A stretch of 34,389 nucleotides of DNA from a virus, in IMG/VR virus record IMGVR_UViG_3300032050_000448, positions 1 through 34,389 of that record. One strand, 5' to 3'. This document shows, piece after piece, positions 1 through 15,000 of this stretch; position 1 is the first letter of the stretch; each line of letters begins with the position of its first letter. The translations under genes and the position numbers were made by a program. The notes beneath the pieces were generated by a model that was not told where the DNA came from, did not search any database, and saw only the letters and a program-made list of their open reading frames with translations.

Positions 1-3000
1 AGCACTGTAGTTGCAAGATAGATTGATTTCTCTAAAACCAAAGTCGCTATCAGTAATGATAGGATAAGTATCCGTGCTTGCCTTCACAAGCTGGTCGCCA
101 TTGCCTGCTTCGTATACATCAATTCTTAGTTTATCAAGTCTTGGAGAGAAACTAATTGCCTGATCTAATATGATTTTCTTGTTTATCCAATCAATAGTAT
201 AAGCATCAGGTGATAGTGTAGTTCCCAACTCAGTAGTACCATTAATAACCTGTACTCTAAGTGTTACCGGAACATTTGCTAGATTTGCAAAGCTGTACTC
301 TAGCTGCGTTGCATTGATAGGTGCTACTTCAATAGAGTTGACGTTGAATCCAGTGTGTCCATATTCAACAACAGGCCAGTTAGATCCTGGTCTAGTGTTT
401 ACAATCAATGCGAGATTGTCGCTTACAACACCTGCTACTAATTCTTCCGGTGCATATCCGAATTGGAAGTTTGCACCCTTCACATCATATACCGGTACAA
501 TAGGATCAAACACTGAGGTCTCTTCCCAACTGATGCCATCAGCACTTGTTAGGATTGTGTTGTTTTCTCCTACTACAACGAACACTCCTTGATCTTCATT
601 ATACGTGACGTTATCTAAATTATTAGTAGTGTTGCTAGTGCGAGTTTCCCAAACGATGCCGTCTGTTGAGGTCTTGATAGTACCCTCATTACCAACTGTA
701 ATCCAAAGACTGTTTGCATACAAAATGTCGTTTAGTGTAGCTGGAATTGGATCACTAGCATCGTATACAAACATTCTTGTATTGTCAGGAATAGAAGCAC
801 TTGAAAGCGTGAGTACGCTACCATCAAGTGTTGACGATAGTGTTACTTGAGTTTGTGAAATTATTTCCTTGACATAGTAAGTAGTGTTTGCTACTATAGT
901 AGAGAATGAGTTATTGAATCTTACCGGGGTGCCTAGCGATCCATCAGTGAATCCGGCAGTGTTAGTGACGTTGAGGTAATTGTTGATGCTATCAACAAAC
1001 ACACATCCTACTTCATTTAGTCCAAGCCAATCAAAACCGTTTTGAGTGTAGTAGATTACTTGACGCTCACCCACTGCAATTACTGTAGTTCCGTCACTGG
1101 ATACGCCGTACAAGCCATTGCTAGTAAGAGGTTGAATCTGATTCCAGTTGACACTATTTTGACTGTAGAAGATTAGACCAACATCAACCAATTGCGTGAC
1201 GCCAGTTGAGTAATCAGGTTGTTTACCCTTACCTACTGCTACTAACCCCAAACAGTTTGCTCCTGTCACAGATGATACTGCATTAAGATTATATTCTAGC
1301 GATGGATTGAATTCGGTCAATTCTCTCCAAACAATTCCATCTTCGCTTCTTAAAATGTTTCTACCTACTGATACCCATGCATCACCGGTCGTGCAGTATG
1401 CAACATCATTTAGTGATAGTGAAGGTATATTCAGTGCTGCGAGATTTTGTAACTCTAGTTCAGTTGTTCCAAACGGTACAAAATATGATACCGCAGACCA
1501 TGCTACCCCATTAACACTTCTAAGAAGCGGAACAGTTGGGTTTGCTGACGTTAAGAAGTAGAACCCGTTCAACTGCGAAATGCTTGTGGTATTAATGTTG
1601 TTGTTTGTTAGTTGATTGATAGTCCATGTTTCACCATCTTCGCTTGTCAAGATAGCGTTGTATCCTGGCAAGTTAGCACTAGCCAAATAGTTGTCACCGT
1701 TCCAAATAATGCCGCTGATATCAACTTCACTAGGATAGAATGGAAGCGGAGTCAATATAGTATCAACACCATATTGTAAGTTTGGATCAAAGTTATTACC
1801 CTGATAGATTGGGTTAGGATATGTAGTACCCTCAAATAGCTGCTGTAGGTCAACACCGGGCATATTGCTCGTTGGCTGATAGTAACCAATGACTCTATCC
1901 ATCGCATTCAATCTACGGTCGCCGCTGTCTAACAGTTCCCACTTACCAAAGATGAATTCGTCATCGTTGTTAGAGACTACACAGACATATACTCGGTTAT
2001 TGAATCTAACAATACTTTGATTGAAGAAGAATGGTTCTGGAAGAAATGCGACACTTCCTAATTTAGCCATTGAATAATTCTGTGACGTTGCAGTGCTTAG
2101 AGGAATTACACTTCCGCCAGGAGTATCGCTAATCTGTAGTGTTGTAGCGGTGAAGTTTCCGTTGTCTAGGATGTAGTAAGTTTGACCTAAGTTCATGCCG
2201 CCAGTAACATCGCCAGTGAATACTACCGCATCATTGACTGCAAACTCGGCTGTGCTGTTTACGGTAATAATATCGGTTGATGTTTGGGTTTCTGTTACAG
2301 TCGCGGTAGTGTAACCTACGTAATCAAATTCAGCAGGAGTTGCTGGAATTGTTAATAGGCTGTTCTTATATACCGCAAGTGTGTTTGCTGAACGGACTTG
2401 CATGTAGTACTGATTTGCAACGCTTGGTGGAGTTCCTGAGCGAATTACTGAAGTAATACCGCCATCCTCATCTATTGTATTCACTGTCAATAGTATGTCA
2501 TTAGCTGGTGAAGTACCGTCAACTGCTGTTCCTGGAATTAAGATAGTGTTGCTAATTGCAAACCCTTCACCCGGAGTAGAGATAATAGCGTTATATCCGC
2601 CTAACAGATATGAAAGGTCAAATACTGGGTCTACTGTAATAAACTGAGTGAATGAAGAAGTAGCACTGTTGTCATCTGTCAATGCAACCGATGAGCCTCC
2701 CTTTGACGTTGATACCGTAATGTAGGGGTCGCCAGTGCCGACCATAAGTCCGTTAGCAAGAGTTAGTACCTTGACAGGTCCATCTACTACTTCGCTAACA
2801 GTAAATTGAGTAGCACTTACTATCGTTTTTACATAGTATTCTTGATCAATTACGATGCCACCTAAACCAGTTCCCTGGAATGTAATAGGCATTTTTTCGT
2901 AAAGTGAGTCAGTGCCATCAAATCCTCTAAGAAGGTCAACTGTGCAGGTCAACACATTTCCGATATCTGATGTGTTAGTAACTTCAACTTGAATATTAGG

Positions 3001-6000
3001 CAGCGTAAGTTCACTATCTAATGGATCAACCATTCCTGAGTATTCAGTTACAAAATACGTAGTACCAGTTACTAGTCCGCCTACGTTTGAGAGTACCTGA
3101 ATTGGCATGTTCACATAGAAGTTGAATGTTCCGCCATCGTTCTCAGAGATAGCAATCTTGTTTACTGTACCAATTGTAGCTCTGATTGGTCTTTCAATTA
3201 GGTCTGAATAGTTAGCACCTGAAGGAGTAATATCAGTAAACTGTCCGGAAGTTTTATACAATGTGAATAACTGTCCGTCAACTTGTCCTGGGCTAACCGG
3301 TAGAGAAACATTCATTGTCATTGAACCAGTAGCGTTCGTTAACTTTACAGTGTCCTTTTGGTTAGTCAAGACCGCAGTACCAACTCTACTAGCAACTGAT
3401 AGTACAGGACCGTTTACTACTTCAGAAATCGTAAGTTCGGTTGGGTTAATGAGCTGACTTACATAGTAAGTTCTACCTGCAACTATTCCGCTAGTAGCCA
3501 ATCCACCAGTCAAAGAAGTGATGATGATTGGATCATTTCTAGAGATTCCATTAATAGTTGAAACAACTAGACTGTTTCCACTAGCCTTAGTTTGTGTGAC
3601 AGTGACAGTTACTGGGTTTGGTGTTTCGCTGATTGTAAATGTCTGATTATCAATTACAGAGGTTACATAATAATTAAAGTTTTCAATTATTCCGCCGAAC
3701 ACGTTACCAGTAAAGAATACAGGAAGATTCGTGTAGAAACCAATTGTTCCTCCTGTTCCAACCGGCGATAGCGGCGCTGTAATAGCATTGATGACGCCTT
3801 CAGTTTGCGTTGCTTCAATAATACCTGGGTAATCAACTGAGACAATAACAGTTTCGTTGATGTTTCCTGTATAACACTCAAGCAATCGTGCGTTTACTGT
3901 TCCGTTATTGAGTACTCTTGTAGAACCGTTTATAGTGTCTGATACAGAGAACTTAATTTCGTCAATAATTTCTGAAACATAGTATGTTACGCCTTCTGAT
4001 AGGCCGCCTACTATAGTACCAACGAATTTAATAGGCATTCCGATGTAGAAACCGATTGTTGTTCCTGAAGCGTTTGGTTCTAACTCTGACAAGTCAGGGT
4101 TATTTCCGTCTTGTGGAATCAGACTAATAGAATTATCAACACTTGAGGTTCCGCTGACATAGCGAGTAAACGCAGACCAAACAAGTTCCTCTTCATCGGT
4201 AACATCACTAATTTGTAGTGCTACGCCTTGGGCACTTGCTAAGATAGTGTTGATATCTGGCTCAGTATTTTCTAGTGTGATGGCCGAACTTGATATCTTG
4301 TCACTGTTGTAGTATGTGCCAGCAAAGAATGCGCCATAGAATGTTCCTGATTCCCAATCAATAACTTGAGAATTGTAGGTAGTTCTATCAAAGCGCAATG
4401 TGATATTATTTTCTCTAGTAGGAGCTGAACTCGTAATAGTTGAGGCTCTAGCTCCAGGAGAAAGCGTCATATCATTAGAAGCTAAACCAGGTGCAATATT
4501 AATTCTATTTTGATCTTTTACTGCATCACTATAGTTAGTGTAGAGAGCTATGATTACTGAGGGCAGTGATTCAAGAACGCCGACGTAGTACCAAGAATCG
4601 TCTACAAGATTAGTTGGCTTTGCCCCATCGGTACCACTATTGAATTTAACTATCTCACCTGTTCTAAGGAAAGGAGCATTAATATTAATTGTGTTTAGGC
4701 TTGCGTTAATGTCAGTGTCCGAAAATGGAATTGTGTATGCAGAATCAATTCTAATTTCAGGTAAAACAACGTAGCCTTCGCCTGGATCAATAACTTGAAC
4801 TGAACTTACTCTTCCGCCACTCATTACTGCTTGTAATATTGCTTCTGTTCTAGGTGCAGGATACAATGCAGTATCAACGTATGCTGTTACTCTTGGTACT
4901 TGAGTGTAACCGGAACCTTCATCCAGCACTACCACCGCAGGCAAATCAATGAAGATATCTGAGTCAGGAATATGTTCTGATACTTGTGAGTTATTGAAAC
5001 CTCTTGACAAGCCTCCCAACAGATTTAAGTTTCTGTCAACAAATGCATAAGAAATTATTTCTTGATCAATTTGTATAACACCGTTGGATGGGAAACCGCT
5101 AGCATTATCTACCAGCATTACGTTAGAACCCAAATCCATATATGATTTTAGTGTAGTTATAAGGTAGTTTTCTTGCCCAGTCAATGACAAACCATAATTC
5201 TGATACCACTGAGTATATGGGGCAGTAGACCATATAGGCGAGGTTTCATCATACTGATATTCATTATCAGGGTCAGTGAATACAAGCTGCGGGCTTATAT
5301 ACTGATCAAAATTAGTATTGTATGTTGCAGGAACATCAAAGTCAGTAATGTTTCCATCATAGACTTCCATACCATCGTACTTAATCAAGAACTCTTTTAA
5401 GACTACGTGATAAGGTTTGACTTCGTTGATATAACCTTCTAAGAATTCAACATTGTCACTCTTGAATACTTCAAATGGTCGTAGTTCACGAACAGTGTGG
5501 AATACATCCATCAATGATGTTTTAGAAAGCCAAGGTAAGTAATTCTGTGACTCTATTGTTTCCGTTTGGATGTATTCTAAGAGTAGAATTAGACTCTTGT
5601 TTCTGTGAATCAACAACTCCTGAGTATAGATTTGCTCGTTTAGGAGACGAATGATATTTCTAGTTGCTTCGCTTGGATAGTCATCATATGGTATAGTATC
5701 ATAGAAATCGTTTCCGTATCCTAAGCCAAACTTAGCATACTCCCACAATGCGCTGCTGAATGCGATTGTTCCGTTTTCTAGACCAACTCGTGTCCAGACA
5801 CCTTCACCGTCATAGCGATAAATTTCAAACGAACCACTGCCGTTATTATCTACTTTAATTAAAGTGCCTGGGTTTACTGTAAGCTCTGCTAGATCGGCGT
5901 ACAACGGTACCTGTGCAAAAGCTCTAGTGCTGTTGTTATAACCCGGTGCCCACCAGTTGATGTACTCCCAATAATCTGCGGTATTGTAAAATTCATCCGA

Positions 6001-9000
6001 AACGAAAGCGAACGAAATGTCTGGCTTTATTTCAGTAATAGGATACTGTGCAAGAACTGCGTTAGCATATGTCAAGTAGTTCTTTAGTGCTTCAAATCTG
6101 TTGTAGAAGAAGCTTTGTCTTGGTCTTGATAGCACGCCTGACTGAACAGCTAGTGGCAAGAAAGGATTAGGTACAATCTCTCCACTAATAGTAGTACCTG
6201 ACAAACTATCAAGCATTCTTGCATATAGAGAGAATGGCTCTTCACCGGGCATCAGACCTGGTAAGAAGTCATCAGGGAAATTCTGACGAATCAATTTAAA
6301 TTCGTTGTGAGGAACATCAGTGTCTTGGTTAGTAGCAAATCCGATATGGAAAACGCTATCAATATCATTGATGTATTCTGCTGAGTTGTACAACGCAAAA
6401 GTATTAGGCAATAATGGTGCCATATATGCGATTCCAGAACTCTGTGGATTTGCAATGTATGATGCAAGTACTGCATCTGATAGGGTCTTCTCACGCTCTT
6501 TAACAATTAGGCCGCTATTTCTTACCCAGAAATAATAAACTGGAGTAACGATGTTAGACGCATTCAATCTACTACCGACTGCATACTTTGTAGGATCAAT
6601 TGGAGTTCCAGGTCCCTGATATTGACCAGGAAGAACATTGCTAGCTACCCAAGTGCATACTGAGATATCTGAGCCAGGGAATACAGTTCCCCAGTACTCG
6701 CTATTGTACACTACATCATTCTGATGGTAGTTCACGAATCTAACAGTTGATGTATCGAACCAGATTTTTCCTACTTGTAGACTTCCCCAAACATTAGCAG
6801 AAACATTTAGCGGATCAACGTTGTATTTGGCTGGGTCTTCTGGTGAAACATAATCAATGTTTTCTCTTATTGCACCCAATAGCTTATCCTGCAACGGATC
6901 CATGTAGTCTAGATTTATTAGGGTGTTATTAGTGCTAGCACTAAACAACTGTGTATTTTGAATCTTGTTAATATCTACGATTGGTGCGCTTTGACGATAC
7001 TCTGACCAGTCTCTTACACCAGTTGCATTAACAAAAGTCGTTACCTGGCCTACGCTTGATGGATTGATTATTTGATTTGGAGCACCCACAATAACAACGT
7101 TATCGTAGAAGTCAACAGCTTCACCGTAATACGGATTGATGACAAAATCTAGATTTGCACTGTTGGATGGCTGTGCGTATACAAATGCACCAGGATTCGA
7201 CAAGCTGCCGTTATTGTTTGTCAATAGATCAAACATGTAGACTGCGCCAGCGTTAGGATAATTCTCAACAAATCTAGTTGCATTGTTATCAAACACAGTG
7301 TCGTTGTCTAGATTCTCGTCATCAGTGAAGTCAAACGTAGTGGCTACAAAGTTAGGACCTGCAGGAGCAGCAATTACAACTGAGTCAAACTGATTGAACT
7401 TAATTGTCTTGCCGAACTCAGTTGGGCCTTCTTTGTGAGGGCAGGGAATTACTTGAGTAGGTGAATACACACTGATACCCAATTCATCTAAAGTAGCAGT
7501 ATCAAATGCAGTGACCATCAGCTGGTTATTGATTTCTGCTAAGTTTGGATCAACTACTTGAATGATAAGTTTATTGTCTGTAGTTGCAGATGCAGTAATA
7601 TTAGGTACTCGTGAATTTACGATTTGGTTGGCGACGGCAGCGGCAGTACCAGCAGCCAATGTGACTTGATATCCGTTGATTAAAATGCTGCGGGTTGTTG
7701 ATAGGAAGCATTGATTCTCACCTGCTACAATACCAAATCTTGCACCACCATTAGTAAATCTATATACCAAACCTTCTCTATTCTCAGAGTCAATTTCAAA
7801 TGGGCTGCCAATCAATAGTTCTGAGGCTTGTCGTGTAACGTCCAAATCATATCCAAATTGAATGTTGATTGCGCTATTAGAAGCAGCGTTGAACGTTTGA
7901 ACATTATAAAAATCATTACCACTGACTTCTACAATGTCTCCTGCATTTAGTGAGCCAGTATATACTAGTGAACTACCTACAACTGCATAATTATTATCCT
8001 GAACCATACGTCCGTTGACATTTACGAGCAACAATTCACTTTGAACATGGGCCGTTGCATTAGAAATGCTCGAAACGGTAGATAGTTGAACTATATCAGT
8101 GTTTGCTTTTGATCTTGATTCCTTAATAGTAATCGCATTGGACATAGGAAATACTTGAGCAACATAATATGTTTTATATGCAATAATATCTGTTCCAGCT
8201 AGACCAGTGCCCTCAAAAGTAATAGCATCATTTACACTGATTCCAGATACGTTCGCTAATGTGATTCTGTCAGTGCTGTCAGAGGTAGCTGTTACTGCTT
8301 TAGTTGCAGTATCAGGTGTCCAGCCTAATGCAAAGAATTGCGGCTGCGTTAACGTAGAAACAGCAGTTGATTCAAAGTTTTGAACAGAACGTTGGTAGAA
8401 GTAAACTTCTCCCCAATTAGTTACGCTCACGCTATAATCTTTGTTAGGTGCACCGATGAACAAGCAATCACTGTCAAAATCGGTAGAGATTGCAGTGCCA
8501 AAGCTGTTGCTTTGTGCTGATGCAGTTCCGGTTCCAGCGCCAATACCAGTAGCAGTAAACACTACCCCTACATTATTTGATGCTGCACCAACTAATGTAA
8601 AATCAGTATTTCCTAATGAAACGATTTTATATTCTTCTCCGATAACAAATGAACCGGCAGTCACAATGTCAGGATTTTCAATTATGTTTACTAATTCGTA
8701 TGTAGTATTGATTGCTGTACCAGTACCAGTTCCTATTCCTGTCGCTTCAAAAGTAATACCAACACTGTTTTCAATTGCACCAATTGCAGTAAAGTCAGTA
8801 GTACCCAACTCAGTAATTACATATGTTTGTGTTGGGACAAAGTAACCAGCAGAAAATTCTTGATTGTTCTTTCTGTAAACATATACTTGAGTGTTCAACG
8901 TATCTGAAATATAGACCCAATTACCATCGCCGGAGATAGCTAATTCACTTCCCCAATCAGTCACTCCCCCTGGAGCGGCGATAGTTTGAGCTAGTAACAA

Positions 9001-12000
9001 CTCGTTTGCTAAGGCAGTATCATTCCATGAGTATACATATACCGCTGGATTAGTAGTTGGCTGAGAAATTACAAAAGTATTATTGTTATGTACAATTTTC
9101 TCACCAAAACTATCATCGTTAGTAATAGTTTCAGCTAGATCGTAATTTGCATTTTTGTAATAATATCTATAGACTGTACCCGTAGCTGAATCAGCAACTA
9201 GGTAACCGGCACTTTCTGTAAATGCAACGCTATTACCAAATGTACTTGAAGTGGTTGTGGATAGCTCACCCTGTCTAGCGTAGTTGATACCTTTTCTGTA
9301 TACTGCCCAACCACCGTCAGTATTTTCGTCTACCCAAACAGTGTTCTTGGTGAACTCAGCTTCTAGAAGAGGTAGAGTATTAATATCACCGGGCTGTGCG
9401 ACTCGCTGACTGTAGATTAACATACCTATGCCTGAACCAGTGATACCGCTTGATTCAAGACCAGAAACATTCAAGTTGATTATTACTTGATTCAAGTTAA
9501 CAATCTGAGTTACGATATAGTAACCGTCTACGTTTTCACTAAAGTTAACGATAGCGATTGGATCTAGATTCTTCAAGTTGTGTGGCTTACTAAATGTTAC
9601 TGTCGCAGTATTATTTAGGTTCGCTGCTACTTCAACTACTTCACCGATTGGGCTCCAAGAAAAGATTCCCCACTTTTCTTTAAAGCTTGCTAACCATAGA
9701 TAGTCTCTTACATAGAAATTCTGAATAGGAACAACTATGCCTTCTTTGTTGACACCGTTAGGCAATCCACCATAGTAGAAGGACGACATTTTCACATCGT
9801 TAAAGTTAGCATAACCGGCTGATGGGTACAGATTATTATATGGGTCAGTGGTTACTGCCAATACATTTGGATCAGTAATAGTATCACCGTAGTTAAACAA
9901 ACTATAGATAGGTACTTCTTGCTGTGCGCCTTCAGTGTAGACACCGTTAGTTAATGACACGATGCTTGGGTTACCGGTCAAAAGATTTTGGTCAACTCTA
10001 AACTCTACAAAGTTTTGACTTAGCAAACCACCATAGTCACCTGACTTGATTGCCCAGTTTTCATAAACTTCGTATTCAATGCCGCCCTGAGGCAAGTTAA
10101 CACCGTCAAATGCAGTTACAGCATTAACAGTACCCTTGTTCTTGATCATGTTCTTGTAGACATTGATTTGGGTAATGTCTGTCAAGTCTGCTAATGCGAG
10201 ATAATCTCTTGGGCGATAACCAATCAATGAGAATGATAGTAGGTCGGCGTCCTGTTCTAGATTAGCCTCATTGCAGTTGTAGTACAAAGTGCTTTCGAAA
10301 GAGCGGGTTGCTGAGTTAGGTAGTAGACCTTTCTGTACATCTTCATAATTGATTAACTTCCAATCAAGGTCGGTAAATGTAGTTGTTGGTTCTGACAATC
10401 TTAGGGCAGCGTAATACTTGTTCTTATGCAGAACAATTGAGCCCTTAGGATACTTGATATCCTTTGACCATTCTTTTACATTGTTCTGATTGATGATGAA
10501 GCCCCAAGCGTCAACGGTACCGTTCCACTCGCTAGTCTTAGTTCCGCGCAATGTGATTCTATTCTGTCTCAATCCAGTGACAAGATTATAGATAACGTCA
10601 TTGAATAGCGTGGTGTTGTTGAACACGATGCCATGCTCAAAGTTACTCACATTAAATTGTGCGAAAGCCATGCTATCGCCTTCGTTCAATGTATGGAGTT
10701 TAAACAGTGTGCCGTCACGATTCACGCAAAGAGTATTAATCTGAATGGGGTACAAGTCTTGGTTAAGAATGAAGTTCTGCTGCTGAATAGTTAGCGGCTG
10801 AACAATGCTGCCTTCTTTGTCAAAGACAAGGTCAGTAGCAGCAGGATTTAGCGTGATTAAGCTTCCGTCTTCCCAACCCATCTGAGTCCAATACATGAAT
10901 TGCTTTACCATCAATTCCCAATTGACTTCAGTACCAGCCTCAACTTCATTAAACTTCATACCCTTGTCTTTTAGGTATGCGTTATAGCTCATTAGGAATT
11001 GTGCAACTTCTTGTATACTATAGAATGTTGTTCCGTAAGGGACAAGTACTTCTTTAGCTGAATAGTCCGTAGCTAATTTTACTGTCTTTTCTAATACAGT
11101 AACAAATTCACTTCTACCGTTATTAACAGGTGCCTTAATTCTAAAGTAAGCAAAGGACTGTGAATTGCCAAAAACAGTAAATCCACCTTGAACAGTTTTC
11201 TGAATGATTACGCTAGAGAAAACTACCTTGTCGAATGGCTGGTTATCGTAAAGAAGAACCTGATAGCTCTCATCTGGAATCAATAGCGATGCATTAGCAG
11301 TGTTTGGTGAACCCTTTTCAACGTAGAACTTGAGCAATGTCTTGTCACTATAACCAGCAAGACGATATGCCAATCTAACGTCTAGATTGTTTAGAGTCTC
11401 TTTAATTTCGTGTGTAGCATCTACACCAAACTGCTTTTCATAGTCTACGATCCAGTTAATGTAACTGGTCTTGGCAATACCATCACCGTAAATTTGAACA
11501 TCACTAATAATCAAGTGGTCACGGTTGTTTACCAAATATTGATTAAATTCAGCATTGTATTTGTAGTTGTCTAGGTCAACTGCTAAGTTGTAGAACTCAG
11601 CAGGCTTTGTCATTGCAAACAGCTTGATAACGTCAAACGGATACGTTGAGCTACGACGATAGCTAAGTTCTGCGGGGCCATCGTCACCTACTTTCCAATC
11701 TTTCTGGAAAGTATTTGGATTATAGTTACCTACAATGCTAATCAACGGACTTAATAGTTCGCCGTTTGAATTGACCGGAATAATCTCTAAAAGACCTGGG
11801 CGGGCTAACTCAGGAACAATGACACTTGTGCCATCTGCTGAATATACTCTACCGGCTTCGAGGTCTCCCCACAATACTAAGTTGTCACTTGTGTATGGGG
11901 CGGGGCCATAGCGTTCTTCCCACCAAGTCGGCTTGTTGGCAAAGCCTAACATTTCCCATGGTGTTAAGTTAGGAGTAGTAGTGTCATATAGATATTGATA

Positions 12001-15000
12001 TGCACCTCTCCAATATCCCTGCAGGATCTGAGAATTATCTAGCTTGTTGCTTGAATTGGTGTAGTTATATGTGAACTCGTTATTTCTGTTGAAGAACTGA
12101 GTCTTGTAGTCAATTCTGTTCTGACCAACCCAATTCAAGAAATTAGTTGAATACATCTGCAACCATTCATCATATGAATAGTCACTGTCTCTGAAGAAGC
12201 CAGGCAATACATCATAGAGCTTGATTGGAACTTCTGTGCTTAGCTTAACGTTGTTGTAAACTCTCTTTTCAAATTCCAATAGTGCTTGGTCTCTGAAGTC
12301 TAGCAGAGTATTAGTTTGAGGGACGTAAGTGCCATATAGCTTTGTATATGAGCCGTCGTGTCCTTTAATGAAATATGTAGGTGTAGAATAGTTGCTATCC
12401 AATACAACACTAGGCTCGTACAGATCATAGAGTCCCAACTTACTTGGGGTATAAGGAACATATGAACCGTATGTCTGATTGTATTCTTTAACAATGATTT
12501 GATCACCGGGTACCAAATCTAAAGTAACGGTGACTGTTGGACTATCAGCACTGATAGTATAGTCTACATTTCTTAGAAGCTGTCTTTGTACTAGATTGTT
12601 ATTGACGGTTCTGTTCAAGTATACCAATACGCTATCATAGTTAGCTGATTCAAAATTATAAACTTTGTTTAACGGGTAGCGAGTTACGTCGGTATTACTA
12701 TTAAAGTTATATGTGTTTACTGCTAGAGGTGATCTGTTTGGCAACATGTCTGACCAGTAGAATGAGCTAATCTCACTCTTACTAGCTGCAATCAGTTCAA
12801 TAGCTTCGTCTAGGATTTCTGCTGGGGTGTTTCTAATAGTGAACTGAGCGTTTTGTACAGTATCAACCAATAGTTGCTTGAACTTGACATATTCATTGCC
12901 GTTAAACATCAATGCGTTTAATAGGTCGTATTTTGTTTTACGCAAGAACACGCCTGGTAGTACCATTGAAGCACTGTTCTGAATAATCTTAGTACCGTAT
13001 GGAGTTAAGTCACCGCAATCTCTATAGTTGTTTGAGCCAAAAATATCACCAGTAGTATTTGGTGCATTGACAAAGATATCTTGATAGTGATTGCGAATGT
13101 CACCCAAATCTGCTACAGTCAAGTCTTCGTTGAATGGGTTGCTATTCAAGTTGTCAGGAATCTGATAGAATCCGCTCTGGCTGACTTGGTCGCTCAAGAG
13201 CAATACTTGAATTACAGTGTCTACATCAGGAACAGTGTTTAACGTAATTCTAGTAACGGTATCAAAAAGCTCAACTGTGTAGTCGGTTGGTTCTAGATAT
13301 GTGTTATTGTTGTACACCTTTACTCTAGGCCAACCCTTAACATCAACTGGTAATTCAGGCAACGCAGCCACATCACAAACAAACTGAGTTGTTGGGTTGG
13401 CAATATTATATCTGAAGTTGAATTCTTGATACTGTACGCTATTTTCTACTGCTGTTACCCAGCCCAATTCTCTAGTAAAATTAATTCTGCTAATGTAATT
13501 GTGTACGTAGCCAGTGTTTACTTTCTGTGTTATTGATTCAATGCCGCGCACATAATTAAAGGTATCAGAATTGATAGTAACATCAAAGCTAATATCTCCA
13601 ATGTTGCCCACATCAGTGAATCTTACAGGGAATCCTAAGATAGGATCGTCAACTGTTAATGGATTAATGCCGTATGAAAACAGTGTAGTTCCAGTAAAGC
13701 TTGTGCTATTGTAAACTGTGCTATCGCTGAAGCTAATGCCGTTATCATCAAACGCATCAAACAGAGGGGCCTGATTAACAGTTACTTTCTGCTGAGCTTG
13801 CAGCCACTCAATACCGTCAAAGTAGAATGTCTTACCTTGCTCGTTGAAGCCTCTTGTAATGACAACCTGTTGGTCAACTTCAACATTAGTATCTTCAGCT
13901 TCAATCAATACAATCTGTGGGCTACCGCCTAAAGTAGTAACAACGATATCTACAACATAGATCTTATGCTTCGTGCCTTCGTCAGTGTCGTTAGAAAAGA
14001 TTATTCTTGATCCAGGGAACACTGCATAGTTGCTTACTGTAGTATCAGTACCAACGATTGATGTTGTTCCTCCAACAATGTCTTGTGGGAATGGATAACT
14101 AATCGTAAGTGTGGTAGTTGTTCCGTCATCAGTAAGATTGATAATCTGTGCGTTAGTAGGTATAATATCTAATACGTCACCGACATACATCCCGATTTGG
14201 AATATTCCAGTAACATCACTTGATGGTACAGTGATTGTGGCTTCGTCATATATTAAACGTCCAGTACCTGTGCCTGGCACTAGTAAATCGTTTCCGTCTT
14301 TAGCGCATACAATTTTGTCACCAGGAAAATATGTAACGCCCAAAGTTCCTGCTAGATCATTCCATGAAGTTTGCAAAGTACCACTAACATTGACTAGCTC
14401 ATAGGTGTTACCTTGCAACATGGATGCTACACCTACTACAGTATTTGGTGTGCTGGCAACAACCGCAGTGTTGCTAGTGTAAGTTTCTACGTCAGGATAG
14501 TAATTTGCTAATCCTGCAACCTGAGACAATGCATCTGTTGCACGAGTATCAAAGAAGTCAACTGGTCTCTTACCTTGAGTACCTGCATCAAACATTTTTA
14601 AGTTAGGATAAAACTCAATGATTGGTCTCTTAGCTTTGTTGTCAAGAGTTGCATATTCTGTCAAGATATTTGGATTATCATTATACTGTGCAGTGGCGTT
14701 GATAACGTCAATGTGGAACCATCTGTTGCTTCTTGACCATGCGTTCTTGCTAATACTATTTCTAGCAATAGTGATGTAGTCGGGGTCGACAGGAACAAAT
14801 AATTCTATGTCGTAGCCAGTATCATCATATCCAACAGTGTCGTATGGTATGAAGTCGCCTCTAGAGAATTTCTCAGGGACAATTAGTTCACTAACAGGAA
14901 CCAATTCAATTGCTGTGCCCACGCCCTCAACATAATATTCGCCTGAGCGATATGAATTAGGGAAGACGTTACCATCAAATTGAACTTTTAGTCCGTTCGT

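Noticed and set aside
8441-8845. 134-codon plus-strand open frame
   Set aside because: It lies fully inside the giant gene, opposite the repeated TDFT/GTGTA modules, and its own repeats (VPVPAPIPVA) are the mirror of those.
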